Of a DNA stretch of 29,149 nt, positions 15,316 to 23,846 are shown one piece after another. The translations under genes and the position numbers were made by a program. The DNA is taken from NCBI GenBank assembly GCA_023666975.1, contig JAMPAW010000031.1:1-29149 (forward strand). Direction: 5' to 3'. This DNA is from Clostridium sp. (GTDB taxonomy: Bacteria > Bacillota_A > Clostridia > Lachnospirales > Lachnospiraceae). The notes beneath the pieces are model-generated. The model did no database searches and was not told the origin of the DNA. It was given only the letters and a program-made list of their open reading frames with translations. Each line of letters opens with the position of its first letter. The first letter of the stretch is position 1.

Positions 15316-16659
15316 TTAACCTTCGCCTGACGAGCGCTTATGACACTCTATTACACATTCATGTTTCTTTGTACCCTTGTCATAATTAATGCCTACCAAT
15401 AACAGGTTTCCCTGATATTCCCTTAAACTCTCCACATACTTTTTCTCTTTAATCTGCGCAATTGCCCCCTCCGCAGACTGGTCATACTTTAATTCTTGTT
15501 CCGACTTCTCAATCGAAGCAATGACTTCTTTCCATTGTTCCCCTTCTATTGCATTGCGAAACTCCCCTAAAATTTCTGTATTCGGAATAAAGACCTTAGA
15601 CGTCCTGCCGTCAAATGCAAGGTAACCTAAATGCACCAGCAGTGTCAAAACATCATCTTTACTGCTAAAGGTTGTCATATCATTCTGAAATCTGTCTGTA
15701 CGAATTGTAGCCCCTTCTCCGGCAATCATCCGTACAATCGCATCCTTTAAACCGTCGAAATTCATGTCGATATATATTTTCAGTGCTTCATAGGTTTCTG
15801 TCTGTGTCCAGTAGCTGGAAAGTTTCTTTCTCCGCATGCTGTCAACGACTGACTTCGGATTATAGATATGCAGATCATCTTCAAATACATATCCGTCATA
15901 CCATTCCTTTTCCTTTTCAAAATCCATATGATACCGGGTACATAGTGCTTCTACCTCTTCTTCCGTAAAGCCAACATATTGTGCATATTCTCCCGGATTC
16001 GTCATCGAATACTCATCAAACATATTAAGTGCAGAATGCGTTCCGTATTTTTTTATCGGAAGAATCCCTGTCATATAAACCAAAGAAACATATACCCTGT
16101 CTTTCAACAGATTCCTAAGAAAATCCAGATATTTTTTATGCTCCTCTAAGGCATATCCCCGCTCTCTAAAAATACAATCCCACTCGTCAAAGATAAATAC
16201 AAAACGTTCCTTCGTCCTGCTGTATAGCTTTTCCAAAGCCATGCTAAGAAATTTTTCTTCTCCTAAAAGTTTATCTGAATAATTTTCTCTTAACTCTTCT
16301 ATTATTTCCGACTGCAGGTATGCCGTTAACTCTTCTGCCGATTTTGATATACTCAAAAAATTCTGCATATTCAAGGCAATTACATTATATTGATTTAAAT
16401 GCTTCTCATAATCCGCGCATTGTGCTATTTTGTAAGGTTCAAAAAGCTTAGAAGAATCACACTCTCTTCCGTAATAAGCCGCTAACATCTCTGCCGCCAT
16501 GGACTTTCCAAAACGTCTGGGACGGCTGACACAAATACAGTTCTGCTTTGTATCGATTACTTTATTCGTCAACGCCAGCATCCCTGTTTTATCTATATAT
16601 ATTTCCGAGTTACAGGCCCGGTTAAATGCATCATTTCCCGGATTCAAATACACTCCCAT
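15316..16659 (-). CDS. AAA-ATPase-like/PD-(D/E)XK family protein with deleted nuclease core
   Basis: 447-residue member of the large family that joins an AAA-ATPase-like domain (PF09820) to a C-terminal PD-(D/E)XK nuclease, frequent in gut anaerobes. Seen: Walker A-like SRPRRFGKS (45-53), Walker B FIFDEWD (155-161). At about residue 388 the sequence jumps from ASIEKSEQ to ELKYDQSAEGAIAQIKEKKY. ELK is the ExK half of the nuclease site, but the 70-90 residues that should precede it, with the catalytic Asp, are absent. The frame is intact, so this looks like an in-frame deletion near 15500 and the nuclease is probably dead. ATG 16659 has GGAG upstream. Family members are about 520-560 residues. 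Confidence 0.82.
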   Translation of the reverse strand: MGVYLNPGNDAFNRACNSEIYIDKTGMLALTNKVIDTKQNCICVSRPRRFGKSMAAEMLAAYYGRECDSSKLFEPYKIAQCADYEKHLNQYNVIALNMQNFLSISKSAEELTAYLQSEIIEELRENYSDKLLGEEKFLSMALEKLYSRTKERFVFIFDEWDCIFRERGYALEEHKKYLDFLRNLLKDRVYVSLVYMTGILPIKKYGTHSALNMFDEYSMTNPGEYAQYVGFTEEEVEALCTRYHMDFEKEKEWYDGYVFEDDLHIYNPKSVVDSMRRKKLSSYWTQTETYEALKIYIDMNFDGLKDAIVRMIAGEGATIRTDRFQNDMTTFSSKDDVLTLLVHLGYLAFDGRTSKVFIPNTEILGEFRNAIEGEQWKEVIASIEKSEQELKYDQSAEGAIAQIKEKKYVESLREYQGNLLLVGINYDKGTKKHECVIECHKRSSGEG

Positions 16660-16752
16660 GCTCCTGCTCCTTTCCGCCTCCTGATAAATTTCTCTCTCCT
16701 GCCTACGGGCTGTTTGCAAACTGCAAAGCCCCATCATGAACGACCTGTTCCT

Positions 16753-16758
16753 ATCATA
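16753..16758 (-). promoter_or_regulatory. Extended -10 upstream of the AAA-ATPase-like gene
   Basis: On the minus strand TGTTATGAT gives an extended -10 (TG-N-TATGAT) about 95 bp before ATG 16659; the -35 is poor. It supports the short start rather than the longer frame to 16788, which would contain this element. Confidence 0.4.
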
Positions 16759-16859
16759 ACACGACTTTGCTTTTCTTTCCACTGCCATTGACTGCTTTTC
16801 TTATAATTCTCACCCCTGCTCATCCACATGTAAGCGGTTCATCTTTTGTCTGCCTGACA

Positions 16860-17645
16860 TCACTTCCCCCGTTCCAGCTTTGCCGCCCTTAGCATATAAC
16901 TCAGATTATTGACCAGCATAATCACACACACGCAAAGCAGCGGATAAATACCGGTTTTGAAGATAAACATTCCCATAAAAGCCAGAATATACAGTATAAT
17001 ACAAGTGTAATTTGTATCCATAAATGCCTTGTATGCCGCTTTATAGGTAATCAGCTTCTGCGCCTCGTCGAAGCTTGAAAACCAGACCTCGTTAAATTTG
17101 AAATCAAATACATTGCCCTGTTTTTCCGGATTTAATTTCTTCTCAATATCCACAATTCCTTTGGAAACAAGCATCGCAACGGCAAATATCACAAAAAACA
17201 GGATAAAATCGGCAGCTAGGATCACGGTTTCACAGCCGCCGCTTTTTCCATAGGAATGAAATTCCGCTATCCAGATTACACAGCCAAAAAAGAAAATATC
17301 GAGAATCGTCATCACATTGGACAAAATCAATGGCTGATTTAATTTATCTTCCAGACGATCCCACAAATCATCATCCTCCGGATTATCCTGCAATATCTGA
17401 TACATTTTTTTACAGGACAGATACAGCAGGCATACCGCAATCAAAGAAACAACTGCCAACACCAGGTAAAGCGGCGGCAAGGCTGCCGTCAGGCTGTCTT
17501 TCCATGCATCAAGCGCTGTTTCCAGGCTGCCGCTTTTCTCCGCCCTTTTTATCCACCTTCCTGCCTGGTATCCCGCTCCGTATAACACTGCCATCACCAC
17601 AATAAAAATAATATATATCTTTTTGTCGCTTTTTTTATTCTTCAT
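16860..17645 (-). CDS. DUF3169-family membrane protein
   Basis: 261 residues with about six membrane segments (starting near residues 9, 58, 110, 140, 205, 230) separated by charged cytosolic loops, the pattern of DUF3169, which is usually found beside a small Xre regulator. Function unknown; a membrane sensor or partner controlling the regulator is one idea (inference). ATG 17645 overlaps the regulator's stop by 11 bp, with GGAGGACGGAGAAA upstream, so the two are translationally coupled. Third gene of the 18517-16860 operon. Confidence 0.8.
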   Translation of the reverse strand: MKNKKSDKKIYIIFIVVMAVLYGAGYQAGRWIKRAEKSGSLETALDAWKDSLTAALPPLYLVLAVVSLIAVCLLYLSCKKMYQILQDNPEDDDLWDRLEDKLNQPLILSNVMTILDIFFFGCVIWIAEFHSYGKSGGCETVILAADFILFFVIFAVAMLVSKGIVDIEKKLNPEKQGNVFDFKFNEVWFSSFDEAQKLITYKAAYKAFMDTNYTCIILYILAFMGMFIFKTGIYPLLCVCVIMLVNNLSYMLRAAKLERGK

Positions 17646-17853
17646 TTTCTCCGTCCTCCGTATATTCAAAAATATCTTCTACTTTACAATCACACACCCG
17701 CGCAAGCTTCAATGCCAAAGTCACCGACGGCGAATAATCTCCCCTCTCAATCTGGCTGATGGTCTGCCTGGAAGTCTGAACAAGGCGCCCCATTTCCTGC
17801 TGGTTGACGCCAAGCCTTGCACGGTACTCCTTTAAATGATTATTTAACGGCAT
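17635..17853 (-). CDS. Small Xre-family regulator (YozG-like)
   Basis: 72-residue Cro/CI-type helix-turn-helix protein: NHLKEYRARLGVNQQEMGRL, recognition helix TSRQTISQIERGDYSPS, and C-terminal KLARVCDCKVEDIFEY. Almost the whole protein is DNA-binding domain. ATG 17853 is chosen for GGGGGTG upstream, and it overlaps the preceding gene by 14 bp. It is the likely binder of the three inverted repeats at 18590-18677 (inference from position and from small Xre proteins binding such repeats). Confidence 0.9.
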   Translation of the reverse strand: MPLNNHLKEYRARLGVNQQEMGRLVQTSRQTISQIERGDYSPSVTLALKLARVCDCKVEDIFEYTEDGENEE

Positions 17854-18517
17854 CCGTTTCACCCCCGCCTTTCCGCACAAAATCCAGTGTATCCATCTGT
17901 GTGCTTTCCTCGATACTGCACAATCCCACACTGCCCCATAGAAAACCGAAACAGACTGCCATCACCATTTCCTCAAAAATTGTCCAGCCCAGAATAGCGC
18001 CAAACGCAAACCATCCGAGAATCTTTGGCCAGTCCAGATTGGATTTGCCTTTTATCCTCTTCTGGTACAGCAGCTTACCATTCCACTCTACGCCTGCCAC
18101 CAGTCCAAATACCTGGATATAGTCCGTTAAATCCGCCTTTATATCCTTTTCAATCTCTTTTTTGCAATCACTTACATCCTCTAAGCAGACACATTTTTTC
18201 AAAAAGAGTGCCGCTGTAGACGAGCCATACCAGAACTTTTCAAATTCATCCAGATTAAATTCATGGTCGCCCAGTTTTATTTCCGTCTTCGTGTTGACGA
18301 AGTAGTTCTCCCGCCTTTCAAAGAGATAAACGCCCACCAGCTCCTTCTTCTCATATATGCCGTAAACCCGTCCGTTTTCCGCCAATATACCGGCAATCTC
18401 TGCCTTTAATTCCTCTACGTCCGTCATGCCCGAAAGCCTCTCACCGAAGCCCTGCCTGTCCAGTCTCCGCTTATTCAGCGTGTGGATATTCCATTGTTTT
18501 TCTGTACTGATATTCAT
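17840..18517 (-). CDS. Hypothetical protein with two C-terminal membrane segments
   Basis: 225 residues. The soluble N-terminal part (1-165) has an N-acyltransferase-like look: ILAENGRVYGIYEKKELVGV then YLFERRENYF, but no acetyl-CoA motif A can be seen, so no function is claimed. Two hydrophobic segments follow at about 165-205 (WPKILGWFAFGAILGWTIF, then MAVCFGFLWGSVGL). Its start is weakly marked: ATG 18517 lacks a good ribosome site, and TTG 18529 or GTG 18526 are alternatives. It is first in a three-gene overlapping operon behind the triple-operator promoter. Confidence 0.7.
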   Translation of the reverse strand: MNISTEKQWNIHTLNKRRLDRQGFGERLSGMTDVEELKAEIAGILAENGRVYGIYEKKELVGVYLFERRENYFVNTKTEIKLGDHEFNLDEFEKFWYGSSTAALFLKKCVCLEDVSDCKKEIEKDIKADLTDYIQVFGLVAGVEWNGKLLYQKRIKGKSNLDWPKILGWFAFGAILGWTIFEEMVMAVCFGFLWGSVGLCSIEESTQMDTLDFVRKGGGETDAVK

Positions 18518-18589
18518 ACTCTGCACCAAGCCGCAGGCAAAAATGCCTGTGTTTATCCTTTCTTTCTTTTTTCAACCTTTCTTGTCATT

Positions 18590-18677
18590 TTGACAAGTTT
18601 ATTTGTCATGCACACAATGTATTTATATCACATGACAACTATCCTTGTCAACACTTTTTGACAAGTTTTTTTGTCAA
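18590..18677 (-). promoter_or_regulatory. Promoter with three copies of a 20-bp inverted-repeat operator
   Basis: The pattern TTGACAA-N6-TTGTCAA occurs at 18658-18677 (perfect), 18632-18651 (one arm ATGACAA) and 18590-18609 (one arm TTGTCAT). A further half-site TTGTCAT lies at 18582-18588. The minus-strand promoter is inside the array: TTGACA at 18646-18651 is part of the middle copy, TATAAA at 18622-18627 follows after 18 bp. Binding would cover the -35 and the start of transcription, so repression is expected. The likely binder is the Xre protein encoded in this operon. Confidence 0.75.
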
Positions 18678-18690
18678 ATGTTTTTTTGCC

Positions 18691-18723
18691 AAAAAAACAG
18701 CGGAACAGCCTGTACTGTCCCGC
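18691..18723 (-). terminator. Rho-independent terminator of the Xre-membrane gene
   Basis: Minus strand: GCGGGACAG, six-base loop, CTGTTCCGC (one mismatch) followed by TGTTTTTTT. It sits just after the stop at 18735 and separates that gene from the operator region below. Confidence 0.75.
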
Positions 18724-18734
18724 CATAAAAATTT

Positions 18735-19310
18735 TTATCCAATCAGCCAATACATCACCGCACAAACGATTACGGCAAGCAGCGCACTGCCAACTGCCAA
18801 AAAGATTTTTTGATAAATCCGTTTCCCGCTCTCACGCGCCTTTTCGATTTCCGACAACGTCCTGCCCTCCATAAAAGCCACGATTTCCCTGTATGTCTGG
18901 ATATCCAGACGTTTTTTGTATTTCTCCACCTCACTGGCATACCAGAATGATACAGCCCAGATCATCAGATAGATCAGCAGCCCCCACCAGCCAAAAAATC
19001 TGGCAAGCGGTATCGGCAGCAAAAGGATTGCCAGAAAAAGTATGGATAATATTGCGCTTTTTCTTGATAAATCCGCCCGATCCTGTTCGTTAATTTCCTG
19101 TTTCATGATTTCCACGTCCCCTTTCACCAGTTGATCCAGAGAGACGGAAAACAGTTCACTCAGCAGCAGCAAACTTTTAATATCTGGATACGTTTTATCA
19201 TTTTCCCAGTTTGAGACTGACTGTCTGGAAACAAAAAGCTTTTCAGCAAGCTGATCCTGCGATAATGATAATTCCGTCCTGTATTTTCTGATTTGCTCTC
19301 CGAGATTCAT
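18735..19310 (-). CDS. Xre-family regulator fused to membrane segments
   Basis: 191 residues: N-terminal Cro/CI helix-turn-helix (1-65; SLSQDQLAEKLFVSRQSVSN and WENDKTYPDIKSL), then membrane segments at about 78-100, 102-118 and 165-188 with a charged cytosolic stretch between. A DNA-binding domain tied to membrane helices suggests it binds DNA from the membrane and senses the envelope (inference). ATG 19310 is chosen for GGAGG upstream. It has its own terminator. A TTTGACA-N15-TGTCAAA inverted repeat upstream at 19400-19428 may be its control site. Confidence 0.85.
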   Translation of the reverse strand: MNLGEQIRKYRTELSLSQDQLAEKLFVSRQSVSNWENDKTYPDIKSLLLLSELFSVSLDQLVKGDVEIMKQEINEQDRADLSRKSAILSILFLAILLLPIPLARFFGWWGLLIYLMIWAVSFWYASEVEKYKKRLDIQTYREIVAFMEGRTLSEIEKARESGKRIYQKIFLAVGSALLAVIVCAVMYWLIG

Positions 19311-19399
19311 TTTCCGATCCTCCCTCGTCCATGCGGGCAATTCCCGTCACACTGCTTAACCAACGTACTGCAAAGGAACGCTTTTTGCAATCAAAAGTC

Positions 19400-19428
19400 T
19401 TTGACATCCTGCATTTTGCCGTGTCAAA
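19400..19428. promoter_or_regulatory. Inverted repeat upstream of the Xre-membrane gene
   Basis: TTTGACA (19400-19406) and TGTCAAA (19422-19428), perfect 7-bp arms 15 bp apart. The half-site matches that of the 18590-18677 array (TTGACA/TGTCAA) with wider spacing. On the minus strand TTGACA could also be a -35, but no good -10 was found at 17 bp. Confidence 0.35.
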
Positions 19429-19461
19429 TGTGTTTTACATCTGTTTTTTCCTGAAGAGACT

Positions 19462-21864
19462 CTATTTCACGGTAACCTTCACTGTTTTACTCCATGCGCC
19501 ATAACACTTTTTACCATCGATTTTCTTGTACGAACGGACACGGACATAATATTTTTTGCCTCTCACCAGTTTTGAAATCTTTTTTGAAACCGTTGAGTTC
19601 TTTGTCATGTTGACATTTTTCTTGCTTTGGGTAAATTTTGCATTTCTGGCATACTGAATCTGATATCCACTTGCCTGTGAATCCTTTTTCCACGTTACCT
19701 TAACCGACCCTATTCCAAGTGGTTTTACTTTGGCAATCACTGCCTTTTTCGGAACAATTTTAAATGTCTTTTCGATTGTTCCACGGTAAGCATTCTCGCC
19801 CTCTATCCTAATTGTCGCCTTTCCTGTGTTTATATTGTTTATATAAGAAAGCGTATAATCCGTATCCTTCCTCAACGTTTTACTGCCAAGCTTTACCGTC
19901 ACTTCTGGTGTCTGTTCCCTGCCGTTATAGGCATAGCCTTTCTTTATCCCGCTTACCGCTGCCTTCAAGATGCTTATCGTATCCTTTGTATCCTCATTCC
20001 TGTCATTCCCGTTGTCATTTTCTTTGCCAGTCTCTTTGTCTTCTTCTTTTGAACCACCTTCATCACCACTTTGGTCATCACCACTGCGATAAGAAATTCC
20101 ATTCTCTTTGGCATATGCAGCCGCATAAGAATCCTGTGGTGTGTAAATCGTTGCTCTTACTACATGACTTTCGTCGGATATCCAATAATATCCTGTCCAC
20201 AAAAAATCTTCTCCTATACTTGTCACACTCGCCGGTATCGTAATTTTCTTCAATATATTGCAGCTGTAAAAAGCTTTTTTCCCGATACTCTTTACTCCGG
20301 ATTCTATTTCTACCTCCTCGAGACTGTTAAAATATTCAAATGCGTTCTCTGGTATATCTGTTATGCCCCCATCAACAACTATCTTGCTCACCTTTTCCCT
20401 AATTGCTTTCCATGCATTGTCACTTGATGAATAAACAAAACCACTTGATGTCGATGATACTGGATATCGGTAATGTGCCGTCGTGTCCATCGTCATCGGA
20501 CCGGTTCCGGATATCGTAAGTACACCGTTGTCAAAATCCCATGTCACATTTTCACCAGCGACACGATATACCTTTTTGGCGAACTTACCGCTCTCGGCAT
20601 CGATCGAATAGAAATTGACCATATTGGCATTGGAAGCATAATATACAATTTGAGCTCCCTTAACAATCGGCTGGCAGTCGGATATCGGTGCCGCTTCCGT
20701 AAATTCACGGCTTATTTTGTTTCCCTCCCCGTCCAAAAAGACATAATGAAGAACGTATGCCGATAAACCGTCATCTGTATCTACAATCGGATTCATTCCG
20801 GATTCCTCCCATGAAACCATAAATCGATTATCATTTATTTTCGTAATTTTGGTTCCCATAAAGCATTTGCCGTCTCCTGTATAGTCAGTAAGCCATTTTA
20901 CCGTTGTAGCACCTTCGGAAAAGTCGGAAATTGGAGTTACGGTAAGATAAATATTATGCGCCATCTCCGACGAAACACTGTCATACTGTGACTGGTCTAT
21001 CGAAGTGCCAAGACACAATACATTGTCGGAAGATACCGCCATTCCATCCACACTTGCATAACAGGAAATTGCCCATGCAGAAGTACGGTCGCCGCCATAT
21101 TCAAAAACCGGAAGGGAGCTCCCCTTTAAATTCCCCGTATCATACTTGGAAAGCTTCGTATATCTGGAGCCTTCACTTTGTTCCAACACATACAGGTTTG
21201 AATCCTTAGCAGTTATGTATTGTGCAAACGAATGCCACAAATCGCTAGCCGCTATGCTGCCCGTCATAGACGACTCATCAACCGCTATCATCAAAAATCC
21301 CTGATGCCCCTGCTTATATACAGGGTCAACATATCCTTCATGACCCGTAACGATATAAAGCATGCCGTTGTACTCCGCCATCTCTACACAACCATAGTCA
21401 AAGGGCTCGCGCACCTCACCGCCAAAAATCTCCGGGTTGCCTGTAATATTTGCTGTACCTTTCTTATTCCAATCCGTATCATACTTGATTACACGAATCA
21501 CTTCAGCCGTATCACTCTCAGCCGTATTTACCTGTCCTTCCACCAAATAATATGCATCCGAACCGGCATAAAAACCTCCCCAAATGTCCAATTCCATATC
21601 AAGAAAACGCTTACTCTGTATATTAAAGTTATCGTCATAATATTCTATACCAATTTTATCTCCATTATAGAATACCCTCATATAACCACCGTCTGTTGCC
21701 ACCAGCTCAGATACACTCTTTAATCTGACACTCAGATTATCCGAAGCTGTCGGCCAAACATCGGCAGCCTTAGCTGTATATGCCGGAACCAGCAACAGCA
21801 AAGTAAAGCAACATACAGTAAGTAATATCATTTGTCTTTGGGTCTTTTTCATTACTCTTTTCAT
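19462..21864 (-). CDS. Secreted protein with propeller-like region, BspA-type leucine-rich repeat and fibronectin type III domain
   Basis: 800 residues. Signal peptide to about 34 (cleavage near AKA-AD). Residues 40-435 are repetitive beta-rich sequence, propeller-like, with no family name claimed. About 490-556 is a leucine-rich-repeat stretch of BspA type (ENAFEYFNSLEEVEIESGV, KSIGKKAFYSCNILKKITI). A Glu/Asp/Asn/Gly linker (594-628) leads to an Ig-like domain (about 632-704) and a fibronectin III domain (708-800). There is no LPXTG anchor. ATG 21864 is chosen for AGGAG upstream. Such proteins of gut anaerobes bind surfaces or glycans; function here is inferred. Confidence 0.82.
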   Translation of the reverse strand: MKRVMKKTQRQMILLTVCCFTLLLLVPAYTAKAADVWPTASDNLSVRLKSVSELVATDGGYMRVFYNGDKIGIEYYDDNFNIQSKRFLDMELDIWGGFYAGSDAYYLVEGQVNTAESDTAEVIRVIKYDTDWNKKGTANITGNPEIFGGEVREPFDYGCVEMAEYNGMLYIVTGHEGYVDPVYKQGHQGFLMIAVDESSMTGSIAASDLWHSFAQYITAKDSNLYVLEQSEGSRYTKLSKYDTGNLKGSSLPVFEYGGDRTSAWAISCYASVDGMAVSSDNVLCLGTSIDQSQYDSVSSEMAHNIYLTVTPISDFSEGATTVKWLTDYTGDGKCFMGTKITKINDNRFMVSWEESGMNPIVDTDDGLSAYVLHYVFLDGEGNKISREFTEAAPISDCQPIVKGAQIVYYASNANMVNFYSIDAESGKFAKKVYRVAGENVTWDFDNGVLTISGTGPMTMDTTAHYRYPVSSTSSGFVYSSSDNAWKAIREKVSKIVVDGGITDIPENAFEYFNSLEEVEIESGVKSIGKKAFYSCNILKKITIPASVTSIGEDFLWTGYYWISDESHVVRATIYTPQDSYAAAYAKENGISYRSGDDQSGDEGGSKEEDKETGKENDNGNDRNEDTKDTISILKAAVSGIKKGYAYNGREQTPEVTVKLGSKTLRKDTDYTLSYINNINTGKATIRIEGENAYRGTIEKTFKIVPKKAVIAKVKPLGIGSVKVTWKKDSQASGYQIQYARNAKFTQSKKNVNMTKNSTVSKKISKLVRGKKYYVRVRSYKKIDGKKCYGAWSKTVKVTVK

Positions 21865-22005
21865 TATTCTTTCTCCTTTAAAATATACTCTTTGGAAATC
21901 TGCTGCATTCTTATTTTGTTCATATATCCCTATACTGTTTCGTGTCATCTCCTCAAATTCATTTTTGCTAACCAATAATAAAAAACTTCCTTATCTTTTA
22001 TCATA

Positions 22006-22040
22006 TCAAAAATCCCACAAATCCTCAATTAATTTGTGGG
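22006..22040 (-). terminator. Rho-independent terminator of the PP2C/channel-like operon
   Basis: CCCACAAAT (22014-22022) and ATTTGTGGG (22032-22040) form a perfect 9-bp stem with a 9-base loop; on the minus strand ATTTTTGA follows. It lies about 110 bp beyond the stop at 22149. The stretch 21865-22148 holds no other supported gene. Confidence 0.7.
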
Positions 22041-22148
22041 AGGAAATATGTTTGCTATTCTAAGATTTCTATTATCCTAAAACTTTCAATAATTTAAAAA
22101 GCAAGCTTCTATCATTCTCAATACATTCTTCTTTAACATTCAAAAAAA

Positions 22149-23009
22149 CTATTTTATTGTTTTTTTCTTTTTGATTATATATTTAATCTCTTTCACTGTT
22201 GCACTTCTTTTATCTTCATTTACCTCAACTATCCTCTTTAATTCACTCCAATTTATTCTTTTCATTACACTTTTAGTAAATGGATTAACTAGATTTTTCC
22301 CAGTGTATTTATTTGTTCTTATCTGTGATAAAACGGGCGTATGTTCGTCATACACAATATCAGATAATTTATATTTCTTTGAAATTTTAAAAGAGTTTCC
22401 TATATAGTTACAATTGCCAGTTATGCTTACAACAATCGTTTCTTCATCAAAATATGTAGGTCTTTCAATTATATCTTTTAATACCTGTCTAGGAAACTTT
22501 GCTAAATCAAATGAAAATCTATAAAAATTTTCCAATGATATTCTTTCTTCTGTCAGCGTAAATTCACTATTAATCAATAGGGGACTTTCTTGTTTTATAT
22601 ATGAACAGGTAATAGCACAAACAACATTATGAATTTCATAATGATTTCTGTTGCCAATTAATATTCCTAAAGTAAGTTTATTCTGTGCCTCCCAACTTGT
22701 CCTATGTCTAATAACTAATTTATCTGGAAATATTATTCGAGGCTCTCTATTCAAAATATATGCAAAAATATAACTTGTCAAAATAGCTACAGCAGAAACT
22801 TCAATTATATTTTGAGCGAAGTAAAAAACACCTATCATAATGCTGCTTCTCATTTCGATATTATTGTTTATAAATTGAAAATACAAAAAATCACCAAATG
22901 ATATATCCAAATTGTATCTATGCTCATATAACAAGCATGAAAACATAAATATATCTAATATATAAAATACCATGTAAACTAAAATACTTTTTAAAATTTT
23001 CTTTATCAT
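22149..23009 (-). CDS. Two-TM protein with Kir-channel-like cytoplasmic domain
   Basis: 286 residues. Two membrane segments (about 6-28 and 58-86) flank a short hydrophobic stretch SFGDFLYFQFINNN (37-50) placed like the pore helix of two-TM potassium channels, but TVGYG is absent. After TM2 the region 94-225 is beta-rich and resembles the cytoplasmic immunoglobulin-like domain of inward rectifiers: FPDKLVIRHRTSWEAQNKLT, LGILIGN, and TIVVSITGN...YKLSDIVYD. The start overlaps the PP2C stop (ATGA) with GAGGAGGACCG upstream. AT-rich, unlike 14-21 kb. The family call is my reading of weak similarity; gating by phosphorylation is an inference from its partner. Confidence 0.5.
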   Translation of the reverse strand: MIKKILKSILVYMVFYILDIFMFSCLLYEHRYNLDISFGDFLYFQFINNNIEMRSSIMIGVFYFAQNIIEVSAVAILTSYIFAYILNREPRIIFPDKLVIRHRTSWEAQNKLTLGILIGNRNHYEIHNVVCAITCSYIKQESPLLINSEFTLTEERISLENFYRFSFDLAKFPRQVLKDIIERPTYFDEETIVVSITGNCNYIGNSFKISKKYKLSDIVYDEHTPVLSQIRTNKYTGKNLVNPFTKSVMKRINWSELKRIVEVNEDKRSATVKEIKYIIKKKKTIK

Positions 23010-23758
23010 CGGTCCTCCTCAATTACTACTACGGTTTTATCATCACTTGTATTTGATTTTTCTATCATTTGATCTATCGTTATCTTATAAAGCTCTTTAC
23101 TTGAAAGATTCTCTACAATGTCCGAAAATCCATCACTACACAAAAAAATCTTATCTCCACTTTGAATATCTATTTTATCGTATTTTACAAAATCCATAGC
23201 TTTGAAATCACCATTAAGCACTCCATAAGAATATGGGTGAGATTTATTATTACATATTTTGTTTCTTATTTCATATGCGCTAAACTCACTTTTATGGTCT
23301 GCTATTTTTTCGGTTTGACGCTTAGTAAAAATTTTTTTACTTTCATTTAGAACAAGACCGTAACAATCACCAATATATGCAAAAAACAATTTGTAATCCA
23401 GTATTATTGCTACAATGCCTACAGTCCCCGGCAAAAAATCATCAATCCATTCTTTTTGCTTATTATATTTTCTAATTTCATCATTACCCTTTTTAATTGC
23501 ATCGTACAATAAATCTAATATGCTAATATTTTTACCAATATTCGTTGATAAAAATTTGTGCGTTGATTCAACAAACAGTTTTGACACATCAAAAGACGGA
23601 CTTGGATTAGGATATATGCCATTTACCTTATCTCTTGATACTCCATCTACTAATATATAAATGCCTCTTTCATCATCACATAAAAAATAATCTTCATTAG
23701 GTTTATTTATGTTTTTCTTATTTTCTATTGACTTTGAACTACTTTTATATTTTACCAT
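23006..23758 (-). CDS. PP2C-family serine/threonine phosphatase
   Basis: 250-residue protein phosphatase. PP2C motifs in order: NEDYF (D23), LVDGV (D38, G39; the usual DGMGGH is shortened), PGTVGIVAIIL, AYIGDCYGLV, LCSDGFSDI (D209) and SDDKTVVVI (D239/D240). The four metal-binding aspartates are kept, so it is probably active. It is first of two genes, with the channel-like gene overlapping its stop. There is no protein kinase gene in the window. A PP2C in a two-gene unit with a membrane protein suggests it dephosphorylates or regulates that partner (inference). Confidence 0.82.
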   Translation of the reverse strand: MVKYKSSSKSIENKKNINKPNEDYFLCDDERGIYILVDGVSRDKVNGIYPNPSPSFDVSKLFVESTHKFLSTNIGKNISILDLLYDAIKKGNDEIRKYNKQKEWIDDFLPGTVGIVAIILDYKLFFAYIGDCYGLVLNESKKIFTKRQTEKIADHKSEFSAYEIRNKICNNKSHPYSYGVLNGDFKAMDFVKYDKIDIQSGDKIFLCSDGFSDIVENLSSKELYKITIDQMIEKSNTSDDKTVVVIEEDR

Positions 23759-23846
23759 AACCTTTATATCCTTTCACCATAATAATTGCTTTTTATTCAC
23801 ATTCTATTCAACACCACCTTTAATCCAATCCAATATTATACATATA

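Noticed and set aside
18582..18677. Repeat cluster considered as a CRISPR array
   Set aside because: The repeats are inverted, 20 bp with uneven intervals of 42 and 26 bp and no spacers of constant length; a promoter operator explains them.
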